Counted from the first letter of the stretch, positions 16,685 to 24,918 are shown. The stretch is DNA of 64,000 nucleotides from Phycisphaerae bacterium (GCA_022072085.1 JAJVII010000018.1:62001-126000), one strand, 5' to 3'. Numbers and translations: made by a program. The notes: a model not told the origin generated them from the letters alone.

Positions 16685-18289
16685 CCGCAGGTCCAGGCGC
16701 ATCTTCAGGCCGTCGGCGCCGGGGGCGTAGTAGTCCTTGAGCAACTCCTCGATGACGAAACCGGCCCGGCTGTAGAGCGTGATGGCCGGCGTGTTGTCGG
16801 CCCGAACCTCCAGGCGCAGCCGGGCGATGCCCTCGCGCCGGCAGGCGGCGATCACGTCGTTCAGCAGCAGCCGCCCGTAGCCCCGGCCGCGGTGGGCCGA
16901 CCGCACGCAGAGGCTGTACAGCCGCCCGACCAGCCCGCAGCGCGTGCGGCGGCGCAGCAGCACAGCCGACGCGACCACCTCGCCCTCGTTGCGGATCAGG
17001 TGCGTGCTGGCCCGCGGGCAGGCGAGCAGGTAGCGGAGCTGGCGGCGGTTGAACTTGTCGTCGTCGTTGAAGCTCTCGTGTTCGAGTTGCCAGAGGGCGT
17101 CCAGGTCCTCGCGGTTGGCCAGCGGGCAGGCGGCCGTCGGCAGCGGCGCCGGCGCGGGACGAATCCGCTCGATCGGCTTGACGCCGAAGGCATCCGACGT
17201 GGTCGCGATCGGCGGTCTCAGTTGCGGCGCATCCATCAGCGCACCTCGTTGCGGGCCGACGCTCACCGGCACAATCACCGGCGCAGCCGGCCAGAGGGTG
17301 AACTTGAACCGCCGGGCGGCCGGGCGATAGCTCTCCTTCACCCGGGCCAGGTTCTCGATGTCCCAGTCGTCGCCGGCGTTGCACCAGGGGCGATCGGCCC
17401 AGTACTGGCGGCAGAACTCGCTGTAGATGTAGTTGGCAGACCCCTCGTAGTCGCGGTCGGCCTTCTCGATCAGCACGGAGAAGGCGTCACGCCCCAGCGA
17501 TTCGCCCAGCGTGAAGCCGACCAGGCGGTCGTCAGCGTAGAGCACCATGCCGCGCAGCCCCATGTCGCCGTGCAGGCGCACGGCGCTGGTGCAGGCGATG
17601 ATGTCGTCACAGCGCTTGGCGTTGGGGTCGGCGCCCTGCTGGGCGGCGCGGTCGCGGACCTGCTCGTTCCATGTCTCCAGCATCGCCAGGCAGGGCCCGA
17701 CGTGGGCGTCGGTGAAGGACTCGGTGCGGGCGGCGTAGCGGCGGGCGAACCGGTTGCGGGCCTGGCGCTTGGCCTTGAGGTCCGAGCCCTCCAGCGAAAT
17801 CAGCCGCTCGGTCTGGTAGAGGTAGTCGCCGCTGTTGGGGTGCCGCCGCCAGCCGGGCATGGGGAACCGCCGCAGCCAGGCCTCGTTGACGTATTCGAGG
17901 CAGGTGGCGGCCGGCCGACCGACGCGACCGTTGTGCGTGCGGCACAGGTCGATGGCGTCGTCCAGGGCGCCCAGCAGGTCGCCGTCGCCGAAGGGCGGGC
18001 GGAGGACCGTCAGAGCGCCGTCAGCCAGCGCGAACTGGCAGAAGCATCCGCGCAGCACCGCCCAGTAAGGACGGAAAGGCCCCGCCCAGATCAGGGTGTT
18101 GGCCAGCGTGTAGTCCGAAAGCGGCTCTTCGACGGACAGAAGGAAAGAGTTGAGGACCGCACCGTCGTCGAGGGTCAGGGGCCGAAGCCCCAGCCCAGGT
18201 AAAGGATCGTCGTCCACGGTCTTTTTGAATCGACCTCCCAAAGGGTATGCGAAAACCGCCCGACCCGGTTGTCGAGCGGCCTGACGCAT
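16661..18289 (-). CDS. Fusion of a lysyltransferase-like (DUF2156/FemX-like) domain and a GNAT acetyltransferase
   Basis: About 542 residues. The N-terminal 300 residues resemble the DUF2156/phosphatidylglycerol-lysyltransferase C-terminal group (tandem GNAT-like folds; LKAKRQARNRFARRY, NYIYSEFCRQYW, ARVKESYRPAARRFKFTLWP). The C-terminal 150 residues form a RimI-like GNAT domain with the acetyl-CoA loop SAHRGRGYGRLLL and RADNTPAITLYSRAGF. The first half may transfer an aminoacyl or acyl group, the second an acetyl group from acetyl-CoA; substrates are unknown. The ATG at 18289 is chosen because the upstream TTG at 18325 coincides with a possible -35 box; neither has a strong ribosome-binding site. 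The last six codons and the stop come from the repeat arm, so the original end has been replaced. Confidence 0.75.
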   Translation of the reverse strand: MRQAARQPGRAVFAYPLGGRFKKTVDDDPLPGLGLRPLTLDDGAVLNSFLLSVEEPLSDYTLANTLIWAGPFRPYWAVLRGCFCQFALADGALTVLRPPFGDGDLLGALDDAIDLCRTHNGRVGRPAATCLEYVNEAWLRRFPMPGWRRHPNSGDYLYQTERLISLEGSDLKAKRQARNRFARRYAARTESFTDAHVGPCLAMLETWNEQVRDRAAQQGADPNAKRCDDIIACTSAVRLHGDMGLRGMVLYADDRLVGFTLGESLGRDAFSVLIEKADRDYEGSANYIYSEFCRQYWADRPWCNAGDDWDIENLARVKESYRPAARRFKFTLWPAAPVIVPVSVGPQRGALMDAPQLRPPIATTSDAFGVKPIERIRPAPAPLPTAACPLANREDLDALWQLEHESFNDDDKFNRRQLRYLLACPRASTHLIRNEGEVVASAVLLRRRTRCGLVGRLYSLCVRSAHRGRGYGRLLLNDVIAACRREGIARLRLEVRADNTPAITLYSRAGFVIEELLKDYYAPGADGLKMRLDLRGVLSAKC

Positions 18290-18295
18290 TGCCAG

Positions 18296-18325
18296 ATAAT
18301 GTACCTCGGCTTTTGGCGGCGTCAA
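18296..18325 (-). promoter_or_regulatory. Possible promoter of the GNAT-fusion gene
   Basis: On the minus strand TTGACG (18325-18320) is followed after 18 bases by CATTAT (18301-18296). The predicted transcription start would fall at about the ATG at 18289, giving a leaderless mRNA. Weak on its own. Confidence 0.3.
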
Positions 18326-18387
18326 GAGGATGCCGCCGGCCCCCTGTTACATGCGCGTCCGGCAGGCGCCGCCCGCCAAGGCCCTGC

Positions 18388-18774
18388 CTAGTCCAGATCG
18401 AGGTGCACCGGACGGTCGAACTGGATCGCGAACGCCGAGCAGGCCTCCTCGCAATGCCCGTGGACCCGCACCACCTGCCCGGTCAGCCTGACGTGCTCGA
18501 TCAGGAACGTGTCAGCCGTTGTTCTGGGCAGGGCGAGGGTCAGGGCGATGTCCTGTCCGGGACGGGGGCGGTGGATCGTCCCGTCGGGCAGTTCGGTCAC
18601 CTGGACCAGGGCCCCGCCGTCGGAGAGGTTGAGGGTGCGACCGGCCAGCCCGCCGATGCGGCAGGCCATCGCGTCGCTCGGCCCGCTGTCCTGGCGCTGC
18701 CAGACGTCGCAGACCAGGGGAAACCGGCGGTGTTCACGTCTGTTGGTCGTCCGCGTCATCGTTGCGGCGGTCAT
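18388..18774 (-). CDS. PilZ-domain protein
   Basis: A 128-residue protein that is essentially one PilZ domain. The c-di-GMP-binding signature is present: RREHRRFPL near the start (RxxxR) and NLSDGGALVQV (D/N-x-S-x-x-G) in the middle, with QFDRPVHLDLD at the end. PilZ proteins respond to cyclic di-GMP; this window also holds a diguanylate cyclase at 44566-45414. The start overlaps the 3' end of the NYN-nuclease gene by about 40 bases, so the two are probably cotranscribed. A second Met (18759) could be the real start. Confidence 0.87.
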   Translation of the reverse strand: MTAATMTRTTNRREHRRFPLVCDVWQRQDSGPSDAMACRIGGLAGRTLNLSDGGALVQVTELPDGTIHRPRPGQDIALTLALPRTTADTFLIEHVRLTGQVVRVHGHCEEACSAFAIQFDRPVHLDLD

Positions 18775-19501
18775 GGCTCAACTCCTTCCCCGCGCGAGTT
18801 CTCCGCGAGTTGCGTTTCTTCAAAGGTGAAATATCGCGAAAGGCCCGGCCGATTTCCGCATCCAGGCTGCGACGCGGATGCGGATCGACCGTCGGTGGGC
18901 TGGGCGAGAGTGGATCGGCGACTGCTGGGCGTTCATCAGGCTGAGACCTACGGATCCCCTCGTCCCCAGCCCGCTCACCTTCCATTATATCGTGCTGTTC
19001 GGGGTCGCGGTCCAGTTGAAAATATCGGACCCAGCGGTCAATTTCGTCGTCGGTCCCGCCCAGCCCGCCGCTCTTGGCGGCCGGTTCGGCGGCCCGGCGG
19101 GGGCGCGGCCGCTCCAGCCAGTCGGCCAGCCGGGCGGCAAAGGCCTCTGAATCCAGCACTTTCACCCGCCGCCGGCGGACCTGGCGGGCCAACGCCCGGT
19201 CGCTGGTCACCACAGTCAGGCGCCGCGGCTCGGTCGAGTCGGCGACAAGTTGCTCGATGACGGCATCGGCCGACCGCGAGCGGCTGTAGATGCGGGTTGA
19301 CGCCGATGCCGGGCGGGACTCGTAACCGGGCTCCGGGCCGTCCAGCACGACGGTCATGGGCCGTCCGAGCCAGCGGGCGAAGTCGTCAAGGGCCGTCGCC
19401 AGGTCGGCGCGGGAGATCCCAGCCAGCGGATGCTCGTGCCGCTGCTCGACGGCGGCGTACCAAAGGTTGTTGCAGTCAATGACAAGCATGCGGGGCTCCA
19501 T
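18734..19501 (-). CDS. NYN-domain (YacP-like) RNase-family protein
   Basis: A 255-residue protein. Its first 150 residues match the NYN/PIN-like YacP family: MLVIDCNNLWYA (metal-binding Asp), TVVLDGPEPGYES, RSADAVIEQLV, and TVVTSDRALARQVRRRRVKV followed by SEAFAARLADWL. YacP-like proteins are putative ribonucleases with a Mg2+ site of conserved acidic residues. The last 100 residues are charged and low in complexity, without recognisable domains. The end overlaps the PilZ start. Confidence 0.85.
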   Translation of the reverse strand: MEPRMLVIDCNNLWYAAVEQRHEHPLAGISRADLATALDDFARWLGRPMTVVLDGPEPGYESRPASASTRIYSRSRSADAVIEQLVADSTEPRRLTVVTSDRALARQVRRRRVKVLDSEAFAARLADWLERPRPRRAAEPAAKSGGLGGTDDEIDRWVRYFQLDRDPEQHDIMEGERAGDEGIRRSQPDERPAVADPLSPSPPTVDPHPRRSLDAEIGRAFRDISPLKKRNSRRTRAGKELSHDRRNDDADDQQT

Positions 19502-19602
19502 CGTCGAACCGCCGCCCCATACTCCAGTCTATCCCGCAAATATGAAGAGTCGATGAGACGCGATCCCCCGCACTGCCCCTCGCCCCCATGGCCGCAGGCC
19601 CC

Positions 19603-20880
19603 CTACAGCTCCCACTTCACCTTGCCTTCGAGGATCGTCGCGACGGCTCGGGCGGGGAGCTTCCAGCCGTGGTAGGGGCAGTTGCGGCTCTTGCTCTTCC
19701 AGCCGGTGATGTCCACGGTGTAGTCGGCTTCGGGGTCGATCAGCGTCAGGTCGGCCGAGTTGCCCGGGGCCACCGCGACGCGCGGGCGGCCGATCACGTC
19801 GCGCGGCGCGTCGGTCATCATCCGCAGCATCTTCGGCCAGCTCAGGTGGCCGGGCTCGACCAGGGCCTTGGCAAACAGCCCGACCGCGCACTCCAGGCCG
19901 ATGATGCCCATCGGCGCAGCGACGAACTCGATCTCCTTCTCCTCGGCGCGGTGCGGGGCGTGGTCAGTGACCAGGCAGTCGACGGTCCCGTCACGCACGC
20001 CGGCGATCAGGGCGGCGACGTGGTCCTGGCTGCGCAGCGGCGGGCTCATCTTGAAGTTCGTGTCGTAGTCGCTGATGGCCTCGTCGGTCAGCAGCAGGTG
20101 GTGCGGGCAGACCTCGGTGGTGACGGCCAGCCCCTCGGCCCTGGCCTGGCGGACCAGTTCGACGCCGCGCTTGGTGGAAATGTGCGCGACGTGGTAGCGC
20201 CCGCCGATCGAGCGGACCAGCTCGATGTCGCGGGCGATCATGATTTCCTCAGCCAGCGCCGGCAGGCCCGGCAGGCCCAGACGCGTGGAATGGTAGCCCG
20301 AGTGCATGCAGCCGCCGCCGAGGGTCGGCTCCTCGCAGTGCTGGATGAGCACCTTGCCGAAGGGTTCGAGGTAGCGCAGGGCCTTGGCCATCACCGACGA
20401 CGACGCCACGCCCACGCCGTCGTCGCTGAACCCGACCGCCCCGCCGCGAACCATCTGGGCGAACTCGGCCAACTCCGCTCCGGCCCGTCCCTTGGTGATC
20501 GCACCGACCGGCCAGACGCGCGCCGCCTTGGCCCGCAGCGCCTGACGGTAGACCGACTCGATCGCCGTCTCGGTGTCCAGCGGCGGGGTCGTGTTGGGCA
20601 TGCAGGCGACATCGGTGAACCCGCCGGCCAGCGCGGCCTGGCCGCCCGACAGGATCGTCTCCTTCTCCTCCCCGCCCGGTTCGCGCAGGTGGACGTGGAT
20701 GTCAACCAGGCCGGGGGAAACCAGCAGGCCGGTCGCGGCGATGACCTGCTCGCCGTCAGCCGGCGCCAGCCCGGCCTTGACCTCCACGATCTCCTTGTCG
20801 CGGATGCGGACGTCGGCCTTGCGGAGCTTGCCCGCGACCGTGTCCACCACCTGCCCGTTCTGAATCAGAATGTCAGCCAT
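19603..20880 (-). CDS. pyrC: Dihydroorotase
   Basis: A 425-residue class I dihydroorotase that interconverts carbamoyl-aspartate and dihydroorotate in pyrimidine synthesis. Metal ligands are in DIHVHLREPGGEEKETI (the HxH pair); later motifs are MPNTTPPLDT, HISTKRGVELVR, TEVCPHHLLLTDEAI and VTDHAPHRAEEKE, the last with the catalytic Asp. All key residues are present and the length is normal. It is the last gene of a minus-strand run after pyrR, pyrB and a small membrane protein. AAGGGAAG precedes the ATG. Confidence 0.96.
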   Translation of the reverse strand: MADILIQNGQVVDTVAGKLRKADVRIRDKEIVEVKAGLAPADGEQVIAATGLLVSPGLVDIHVHLREPGGEEKETILSGGQAALAGGFTDVACMPNTTPPLDTETAIESVYRQALRAKAARVWPVGAITKGRAGAELAEFAQMVRGGAVGFSDDGVGVASSSVMAKALRYLEPFGKVLIQHCEEPTLGGGCMHSGYHSTRLGLPGLPALAEEIMIARDIELVRSIGGRYHVAHISTKRGVELVRQARAEGLAVTTEVCPHHLLLTDEAISDYDTNFKMSPPLRSQDHVAALIAGVRDGTVDCLVTDHAPHRAEEKEIEFVAAPMGIIGLECAVGLFAKALVEPGHLSWPKMLRMMTDAPRDVIGRPRVAVAPGNSADLTLIDPEADYTVDITGWKSKSRNCPYHGWKLPARAVATILEGKVKWEL

Positions 20881-20911
20881 GCGATACGCTTCCCTTGTTC
20901 GGCGTCTGCTG

Positions 20912-21412
20912 TCATACGCCGGCCAGCCGCTTGAGCGACGAGATCGCCGCAGCCGATACGCCCGCCGCGACGGCCACGCAGATCGCCACGGCCGCTGCGC
21001 CAGCCAGCCGGATCGCCCACCGCCTCAGCCAGTCCGCCAGCCGGGCGAGCAGCGTCGGCGGGGACGACTCCCCCTCGCGACGCCACCGGGGCGCCAGGCT
21101 GGGCGCCAGCAGGCGGAAGACCCACTGCACCGCCGCCCGCCAGGTCGAAAGCACTCCCACGACGGCCGCCACCCCCGCAACCATGTAGGGCAGCCAGCCG
21201 AGCATGCCCTTCTCGCGCAGCGCCGGCACGTCCAGCAAGTGGGCGAAGGCATATTTCATCGCCAGGGCCGCGCCCATGCCGACTGCCATGATCGCCCACC
21301 CGACGAGGACCACACATCCGGCCGAATACTCGGCTGGACGCGGCGACGGCACTTCGGTGGGCGTTGACGTCGCGGCTGTCTCCACGCGGACTCCCGTGTC
21401 TTCCAGACTCAC
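20912..21412 (-). CDS. Small membrane protein inside the pyr operon
   Basis: A 166-residue protein of no recognised family. Three hydrophobic segments are visible: about 33-55 (GCVVLVGWAIMAVGMGAALA), about 75-95 (LPYMVAGVAAVVGVLS) and about 138-158 (LAGAAAVAICVAVAAGVSA), so it is predicted to sit in the inner membrane. The start is GTG at 21412, overlapping the pyrB stop as GTGA, which implies translational coupling. Its position between pyrB and pyrC suggests cotranscription, but a role in pyrimidine metabolism is not shown by the sequence. Confidence 0.75.
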   Translation of the reverse strand: MSLEDTGVRVETAATSTPTEVPSPRPAEYSAGCVVLVGWAIMAVGMGAALAMKYAFAHLLDVPALREKGMLGWLPYMVAGVAAVVGVLSTWRAAVQWVFRLLAPSLAPRWRREGESSPPTLLARLADWLRRWAIRLAGAAAVAICVAVAAGVSAAAISSLKRLAGV

Positions 21413-22404
21413 TTCCCGTTCACAGCCAGCGCCGCCTGGTGGACCAGGTAGAGCACCGCCATCCGCACGGCCAGGCCGTTGGTCACCTGGCGCAGGATGC
21501 CGGAGTGCGGCCCGTCAGCCACCGCGCTGTCCAGCTCCAGCCCGCGGTTGATCGGGCCGGGGTGCAGGACCAGCAGGTCGGGCCTGGCCAGCCGCAACCG
21601 CTCGGCGTGCAGCCCGAACAGGCGGCTGTACTCTTCGACCGACGGGAACGCGGCGCTCTGGAGCCGCTCGAACTGAATCCGCAGCATGTTGACCACGTCG
21701 CACGCGGGCAGGACGGCGTCGAGGTCATGGCTGATTTCCGCGCCGAGCTGGCGCATCTGGTCGGGCACCAGCGTCCGCGGGCCGACCAGGATGATGCGGG
21801 CGCCCAGCTTGCGCAGCGCGAAGATGTTCGAGCGGGCGACGCGGCTGTGGGCGATGTCGCCGACGATCGCGACGGTCAGCCCCTCGACCTTCTTCTTGAT
21901 CTCGCGGATGGTGAACAGGTCCAGCAGGCCCTGCGTGGGATGCTCGTGGGCCCCGTCGCCGGCGTTGACGACCGAGCAGCCGACCTTGCGGGCCAGAAGG
22001 TGCGGCGCCCCGGCCGCCGCGTGCCGCAGCACCATGATGTCCACGCCCATCGCCTCGATGTTGCGGGCCGTGTCCACCAGCGTCTCGCCCTTGTTGACGC
22101 TGGAACTCTTGCCGGTGAAGTCGATGACGTCGGCGCTCAGACGCTGGGCCGACAGCGTGAAACTCGTCCGCGTCCGCGTGGAGTCCTCGAAGAAGAGATT
22201 GACGACGACCTTGCCCCGCAGCGCCGGCACCTTCTTGATCGACCGCGTCGAAACGCTCTTGAACCCGGCGGCCGTGTCCAGCACGTGCAGCAGTTCAGCC
22301 GGCTCGAGGTCCTCCAGACCCAGCAGGTGCTTTCGCCCCCAGACGAAGCCGGAAGACCGCCCGCTCCGCCTCCGCACCGCCGTTGTCGTGGTTTTGTCGG
22401 CCAT
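21409..22404 (-). CDS. pyrB: Aspartate carbamoyltransferase catalytic subunit
   Basis: A 331-residue enzyme that joins carbamoyl phosphate and aspartate. The carbamoyl-phosphate site FFEDSTRTRTSF, the NAGDGAHEHPTQGLLDLFTI block, GDIAHSRVARSN and HPGPINRGLEL are all present and diagnostic of PyrB. The N terminus has about 20 extra basic residues before the conserved domain. No pyrI regulatory subunit is seen, and control by PyrR from the first gene of the operon is likely. Confidence 0.96.
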   Translation of the reverse strand: MADKTTTTAVRRRSGRSSGFVWGRKHLLGLEDLEPAELLHVLDTAAGFKSVSTRSIKKVPALRGKVVVNLFFEDSTRTRTSFTLSAQRLSADVIDFTGKSSSVNKGETLVDTARNIEAMGVDIMVLRHAAAGAPHLLARKVGCSVVNAGDGAHEHPTQGLLDLFTIREIKKKVEGLTVAIVGDIAHSRVARSNIFALRKLGARIILVGPRTLVPDQMRQLGAEISHDLDAVLPACDVVNMLRIQFERLQSAAFPSVEEYSRLFGLHAERLRLARPDLLVLHPGPINRGLELDSAVADGPHSGILRQVTNGLAVRMAVLYLVHQAALAVNGK

Positions 22405-22424
22405 GATGTTCCTCGCCGGAAGTT

Positions 22425-22500
22425 CGGGGGTCGGGGGCCAGGGGACGGGGGTCAGGGAAATGCCTCTTCACCGATCCCTGAGCCCTGATCCCCGACCCCT
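22425..22500. repeat. G-rich inverted repeat between pyrR and pyrB
   Basis: A G-rich run (GGGGGTCGGGGGCCAGG, then GGGGGTCAGGGA, 22426-22458) is matched by a complementary TCCCTGA...CCCCGACCCC run (22475-22500) that reaches the pyrR stop codon. In the mRNA of the operon it could form a long hairpin between pyrR and pyrB. No U-run follows, so it is not a standard terminator. Confidence 0.6.
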
Positions 22501-23065
22501 ACTTCAGATAGACCCGATCCGCTCCGTCGGTCTCGGCCAGGTCGAGGTAGACCCGTCGCGAGTCGCTGGGCGACAGCTTGAGCGTCTTGCCCACGAAGTC
22601 CGGGCAGATCGGCATCTCGCGCCCGCCGCGATCCACCAGCACCGCCAGCCGCACCGCCGCCGGACGACCGTAGTCCATCAGCGCGTCCATCGCCGCGCGG
22701 ATCGTTCGGCCGGTGTGCAGCACGTCGTCCACCAGCACCACGCAGGCGTCGTCCAGGTCGAAGTCGATCACCGTCGCGCGGACCTGCGGCTGGATCATCC
22801 GCTTGCTCACATCGTCGCGATAGAGCGTGATGTCCAGCGTGCCGTGGAGCAGATCGCCGCGGCCGCCCTCGGCCAGCCGTTCGATAAGCCGGGCGGCCAG
22901 TTCGTCGCCGCGGCTGCGCAGGCCGATGATGGCCACCGGGCAGTCGCCGGGCAGCGCGCCGGCGATCTCGCGGCAGAGGTGGTCCATCGCCCGCTTGACG
23001 CCCGCGGCGTCGAGCAGCGTCTCTTCCGAGCCGGCGGAACCGGAGTTGTCGGCTTTCTTTGGCAT
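22499..23065 (-). CDS. pyrR: PyrR: pyrimidine regulator / uracil phosphoribosyltransferase
   Basis: A 188-residue PRTase-fold protein. The PRPP loop CVVLVDDVLHTGRTIRAAMD is intact, followed by LAVLVDRGGREMPICPDFVGK, typical of PyrR. In Firmicutes PyrR binds pyr mRNA leaders and causes attenuation when UMP is high; many homologues also have weak uracil phosphoribosyltransferase activity. The first 20 residues (KKADNSGSAGSEE) are non-conserved. It heads the operon pyrR-pyrB-membrane protein-pyrC. The leader upstream holds possible hairpins, but I cannot define an anti-terminator pair. Confidence 0.92.
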   Translation of the reverse strand: MPKKADNSGSAGSEETLLDAAGVKRAMDHLCREIAGALPGDCPVAIIGLRSRGDELAARLIERLAEGGRGDLLHGTLDITLYRDDVSKRMIQPQVRATVIDFDLDDACVVLVDDVLHTGRTIRAAMDALMDYGRPAAVRLAVLVDRGGREMPICPDFVGKTLKLSPSDSRRVYLDLAETDGADRVYLK

Positions 23066-23521
23066 GCGGGCTTCAGGATATCCGCCGGTGAAGGATTTGC
23101 AAGGGCCGCCGCCAATTCCCGCAGGCCTTTCGATTCTGGATTCGCCTCATGCGGCTGGACGCCTGGGCACTCCGCGGCAATCTCCCGAATCTCGCGGCTC
23201 CGGCCTTGGCCAAGTCCGGAACCGGAGATTCCGAGGTTCCGCCCGGCGATGTCGCTTAGGCCTGGAGGCGCGCAACCGGATACAAGAGGGGCGACACTCT
23301 CGAAATAGCCAACCAGTCAAAGCACGCTTCGATGGCGGCCGACTTTATTATTTTAACTAACTACACACCATCGCTTTATACAATAGTTTTTATTACTAAA
23401 AAATATTTGCCGACTGCCGAGAAATGGTGTATATTTGGTCCTAGATACAAGAAGCGGTGGGTGGCTGGCTTAGCGAACCCTCCGCAAACGACCTCAAGAC
23501 ACTACCCAGGGAGGCACCAGG
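23066..23521. other. Divergent intergenic region with an AT-rich island
   Basis: This 456-base gap separates pyrR (minus) from the sigma factor gene (plus). The half next to pyrR is GC-rich and holds nested palindromes at 23198-23227 (CTCCGG...CCGGAG around CTTGGCCAAG), which could fold in the pyrR leader. Bases 23338-23450 are very AT-rich for this genome and carry the sigma-gene promoter. No gene is seen. Confidence 0.6.
23407..23435 (+). promoter_or_regulatory. Candidate promoter of the sigma factor gene
   Basis: TTGCCG at 23407-23412 and TATATT at 23430-23435 with an optimal 17-base spacer, inside the AT-rich island. The predicted start near 23442 leaves an 80-base 5' UTR before the ATG at 23522. 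Confidence 0.6.
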
Positions 23522-24529
23522 ATGAACTTCAACACTTCCAGTTCGTCTTCGGCCGTCGAATCAGTTGCGGCCCTCGTAAATCCGAAGCTGCCCCACTTGA
23601 AGGTCCATGCTCGCACGCTGGAACGCCTCAGCGATCACGAGCATCACCTTCTGTTGCAGCTTCGCCGCGAGCCGCTGGACTACGTCAACAGCCCCAGCTT
23701 CAAGAGCCGAGCGGCCGAGGCCGAGATCATGGCCCCGGTCGAAATGGAGGGCGGCCGCCCGATTCAGCGTTTCATCCAGGCGGCGGCCGACCCGATCGGC
23801 GACCCCGCGGACCTGGACATCCCCGAGGGCGCCGTGCTGTCCGCCGGCCAGGAGCGGGCGCTGTTTCTCCAGTACAACTACTGCCGCTATCGCTACGTTC
23901 GGCTGATCCACCGCAACGGCAGCAAGCCGCTGGGCGTCAAGCGGCTGCGGTTGATCTTCCAGTGGTTCGCCCGGGTGCTGGACCTCCGCGACCAGCTCGT
24001 GAACGCGAACATGCCGCTGGTGCTGGCGATGGCCAAGCGGACGCGTCTGAGCAACGTGGACTTCTCCGAACTCATCAGCGAGGGCAACATGGCCCTGCTG
24101 CGGGCGATCGAGAAGTTCGACGTGTCGCGCGGGTTCAAGTTCTCGACCTACGCCTGTCGGGCGATCCTCAAGGCCTTCAGCCGGGCGAGCATGAAGCAGA
24201 GCCGCTACCGCCAGCGGTTCCCCGCGGAGTTCGACCCGGACATGGAGAAGAGCGATTTCCTGGAGACCAAGCGGGCCGACCTCGAAGCCGACTGCGTCGA
24301 TCAGCTCCGCGAGATCATCGTCCGCAACGCCGCCGACCTGAACGAGGTGGAGCAGACGGTCATCCGCGAGCGGTTCGCGATCAGCGAGTACGTCGAGGAG
24401 ACGACGCCCAAGACGCTGGAGGAAGTCGGCGCGATCATCGGCGTGACCAAGGAGCGCGTCCGGCAGATTCAGAACAAGGCCCTGACCAAGATCAAAGAGG
24501 CCCTGGAGAACGAGTTGCTGGTGGCCTGA
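23522..24529 (+). CDS. Sigma-70 family RNA polymerase sigma factor
   Basis: A 335-residue sigma factor. Region 1.2-like sequence (LSAGQERALFLQYNY) lies at about 107-121. Region 2 covers about 165-225 with VNANMPLVLAMAKR, ELISEGNMALLRAIEKFDVS and RGFKFSTYACRAILKAF. Region 4 near the end has KTLEEVGAIIGVTKERVRQI and QNKALTKIKEAL, a clear helix-turn-helix. Region 1.1 is missing and region 3 is reduced, so it is an alternative rather than the main housekeeping factor; it resembles a lineage commonly found in planctomycetes. GGGAGGCACCAGG is the ribosome-binding site. It has its own promoter and terminator, so it is monocistronic. Confidence 0.93.
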   Translation: MNFNTSSSSSAVESVAALVNPKLPHLKVHARTLERLSDHEHHLLLQLRREPLDYVNSPSFKSRAAEAEIMAPVEMEGGRPIQRFIQAAADPIGDPADLDIPEGAVLSAGQERALFLQYNYCRYRYVRLIHRNGSKPLGVKRLRLIFQWFARVLDLRDQLVNANMPLVLAMAKRTRLSNVDFSELISEGNMALLRAIEKFDVSRGFKFSTYACRAILKAFSRASMKQSRYRQRFPAEFDPDMEKSDFLETKRADLEADCVDQLREIIVRNAADLNEVEQTVIRERFAISEYVEETTPKTLEEVGAIIGVTKERVRQIQNKALTKIKEALENELLVA

Positions 24530-24585
24530 CGATACGGGTATCGGGAGAGGTTCGTTCAGCCATACGTTTCAGTTTCAGTAGTGAG

Positions 24586-24617
24586 CCCCCGGGCGCCTTT
24601 CCGGACCCGGGGGTTTT
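24586..24617 (+). terminator. Rho-independent terminator of the sigma factor gene
   Basis: A perfect 8-bp stem (CCCCCGGG / CCCGGGGG) with a 12-base loop followed by TTTT, 57 bases after the sigma factor stop. Confidence 0.85.
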
Positions 24618-24648
24618 CATTGCGCCGGCGGGAAGACGGGAGGGCATC

Positions 24649-24822
24649 CGCAGATTACGCCGATTGGTGAGAAATGAAGAACAGAGAACCGCGAATTCAC
24701 GCGAATGAACTCGAATGAGAAGGAGTGAGATTTCTGATTCCTGATTTCGGATTCCGCATTCGCGTCGATCTGCGGTTCTCTTCCCTGAATCTGCGCAATC
24801 TGCGCAATCTGCGTAATCTGCG
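24649..24822. repeat. Nested inverted repeats with an (AATCTGCGC)n array
   Basis: No gene is present in the 301-base gap 24618-24918. CGCAGATTACGC (24649-24660) is inverted at 24811-24822. Inside it, 24684-24707 (GAGAACCGC...ACGCGAATG) is inverted with a few mismatches at 24757-24780. The right side contains four copies of the 9-mer AATCTGCGC/T (24788-24822). The layout resembles the framing of the four-helix-bundle gene but encloses no ORF. Confidence 0.75.
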
Positions 24823-24918
24823 AATGAGTTCTCTTCTCCGTGTCCTTTGCAGCGAAGGCTTCTCTTACTTGACCCGATCGTCGCACCCGCATCCAGGGGT
24901 GTAGCCGTCCCGACTGCA

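Noticed and set aside
24788-24822. CRISPR array
   Set aside because: Units are 9 bases without spacers and no cas genes are near.
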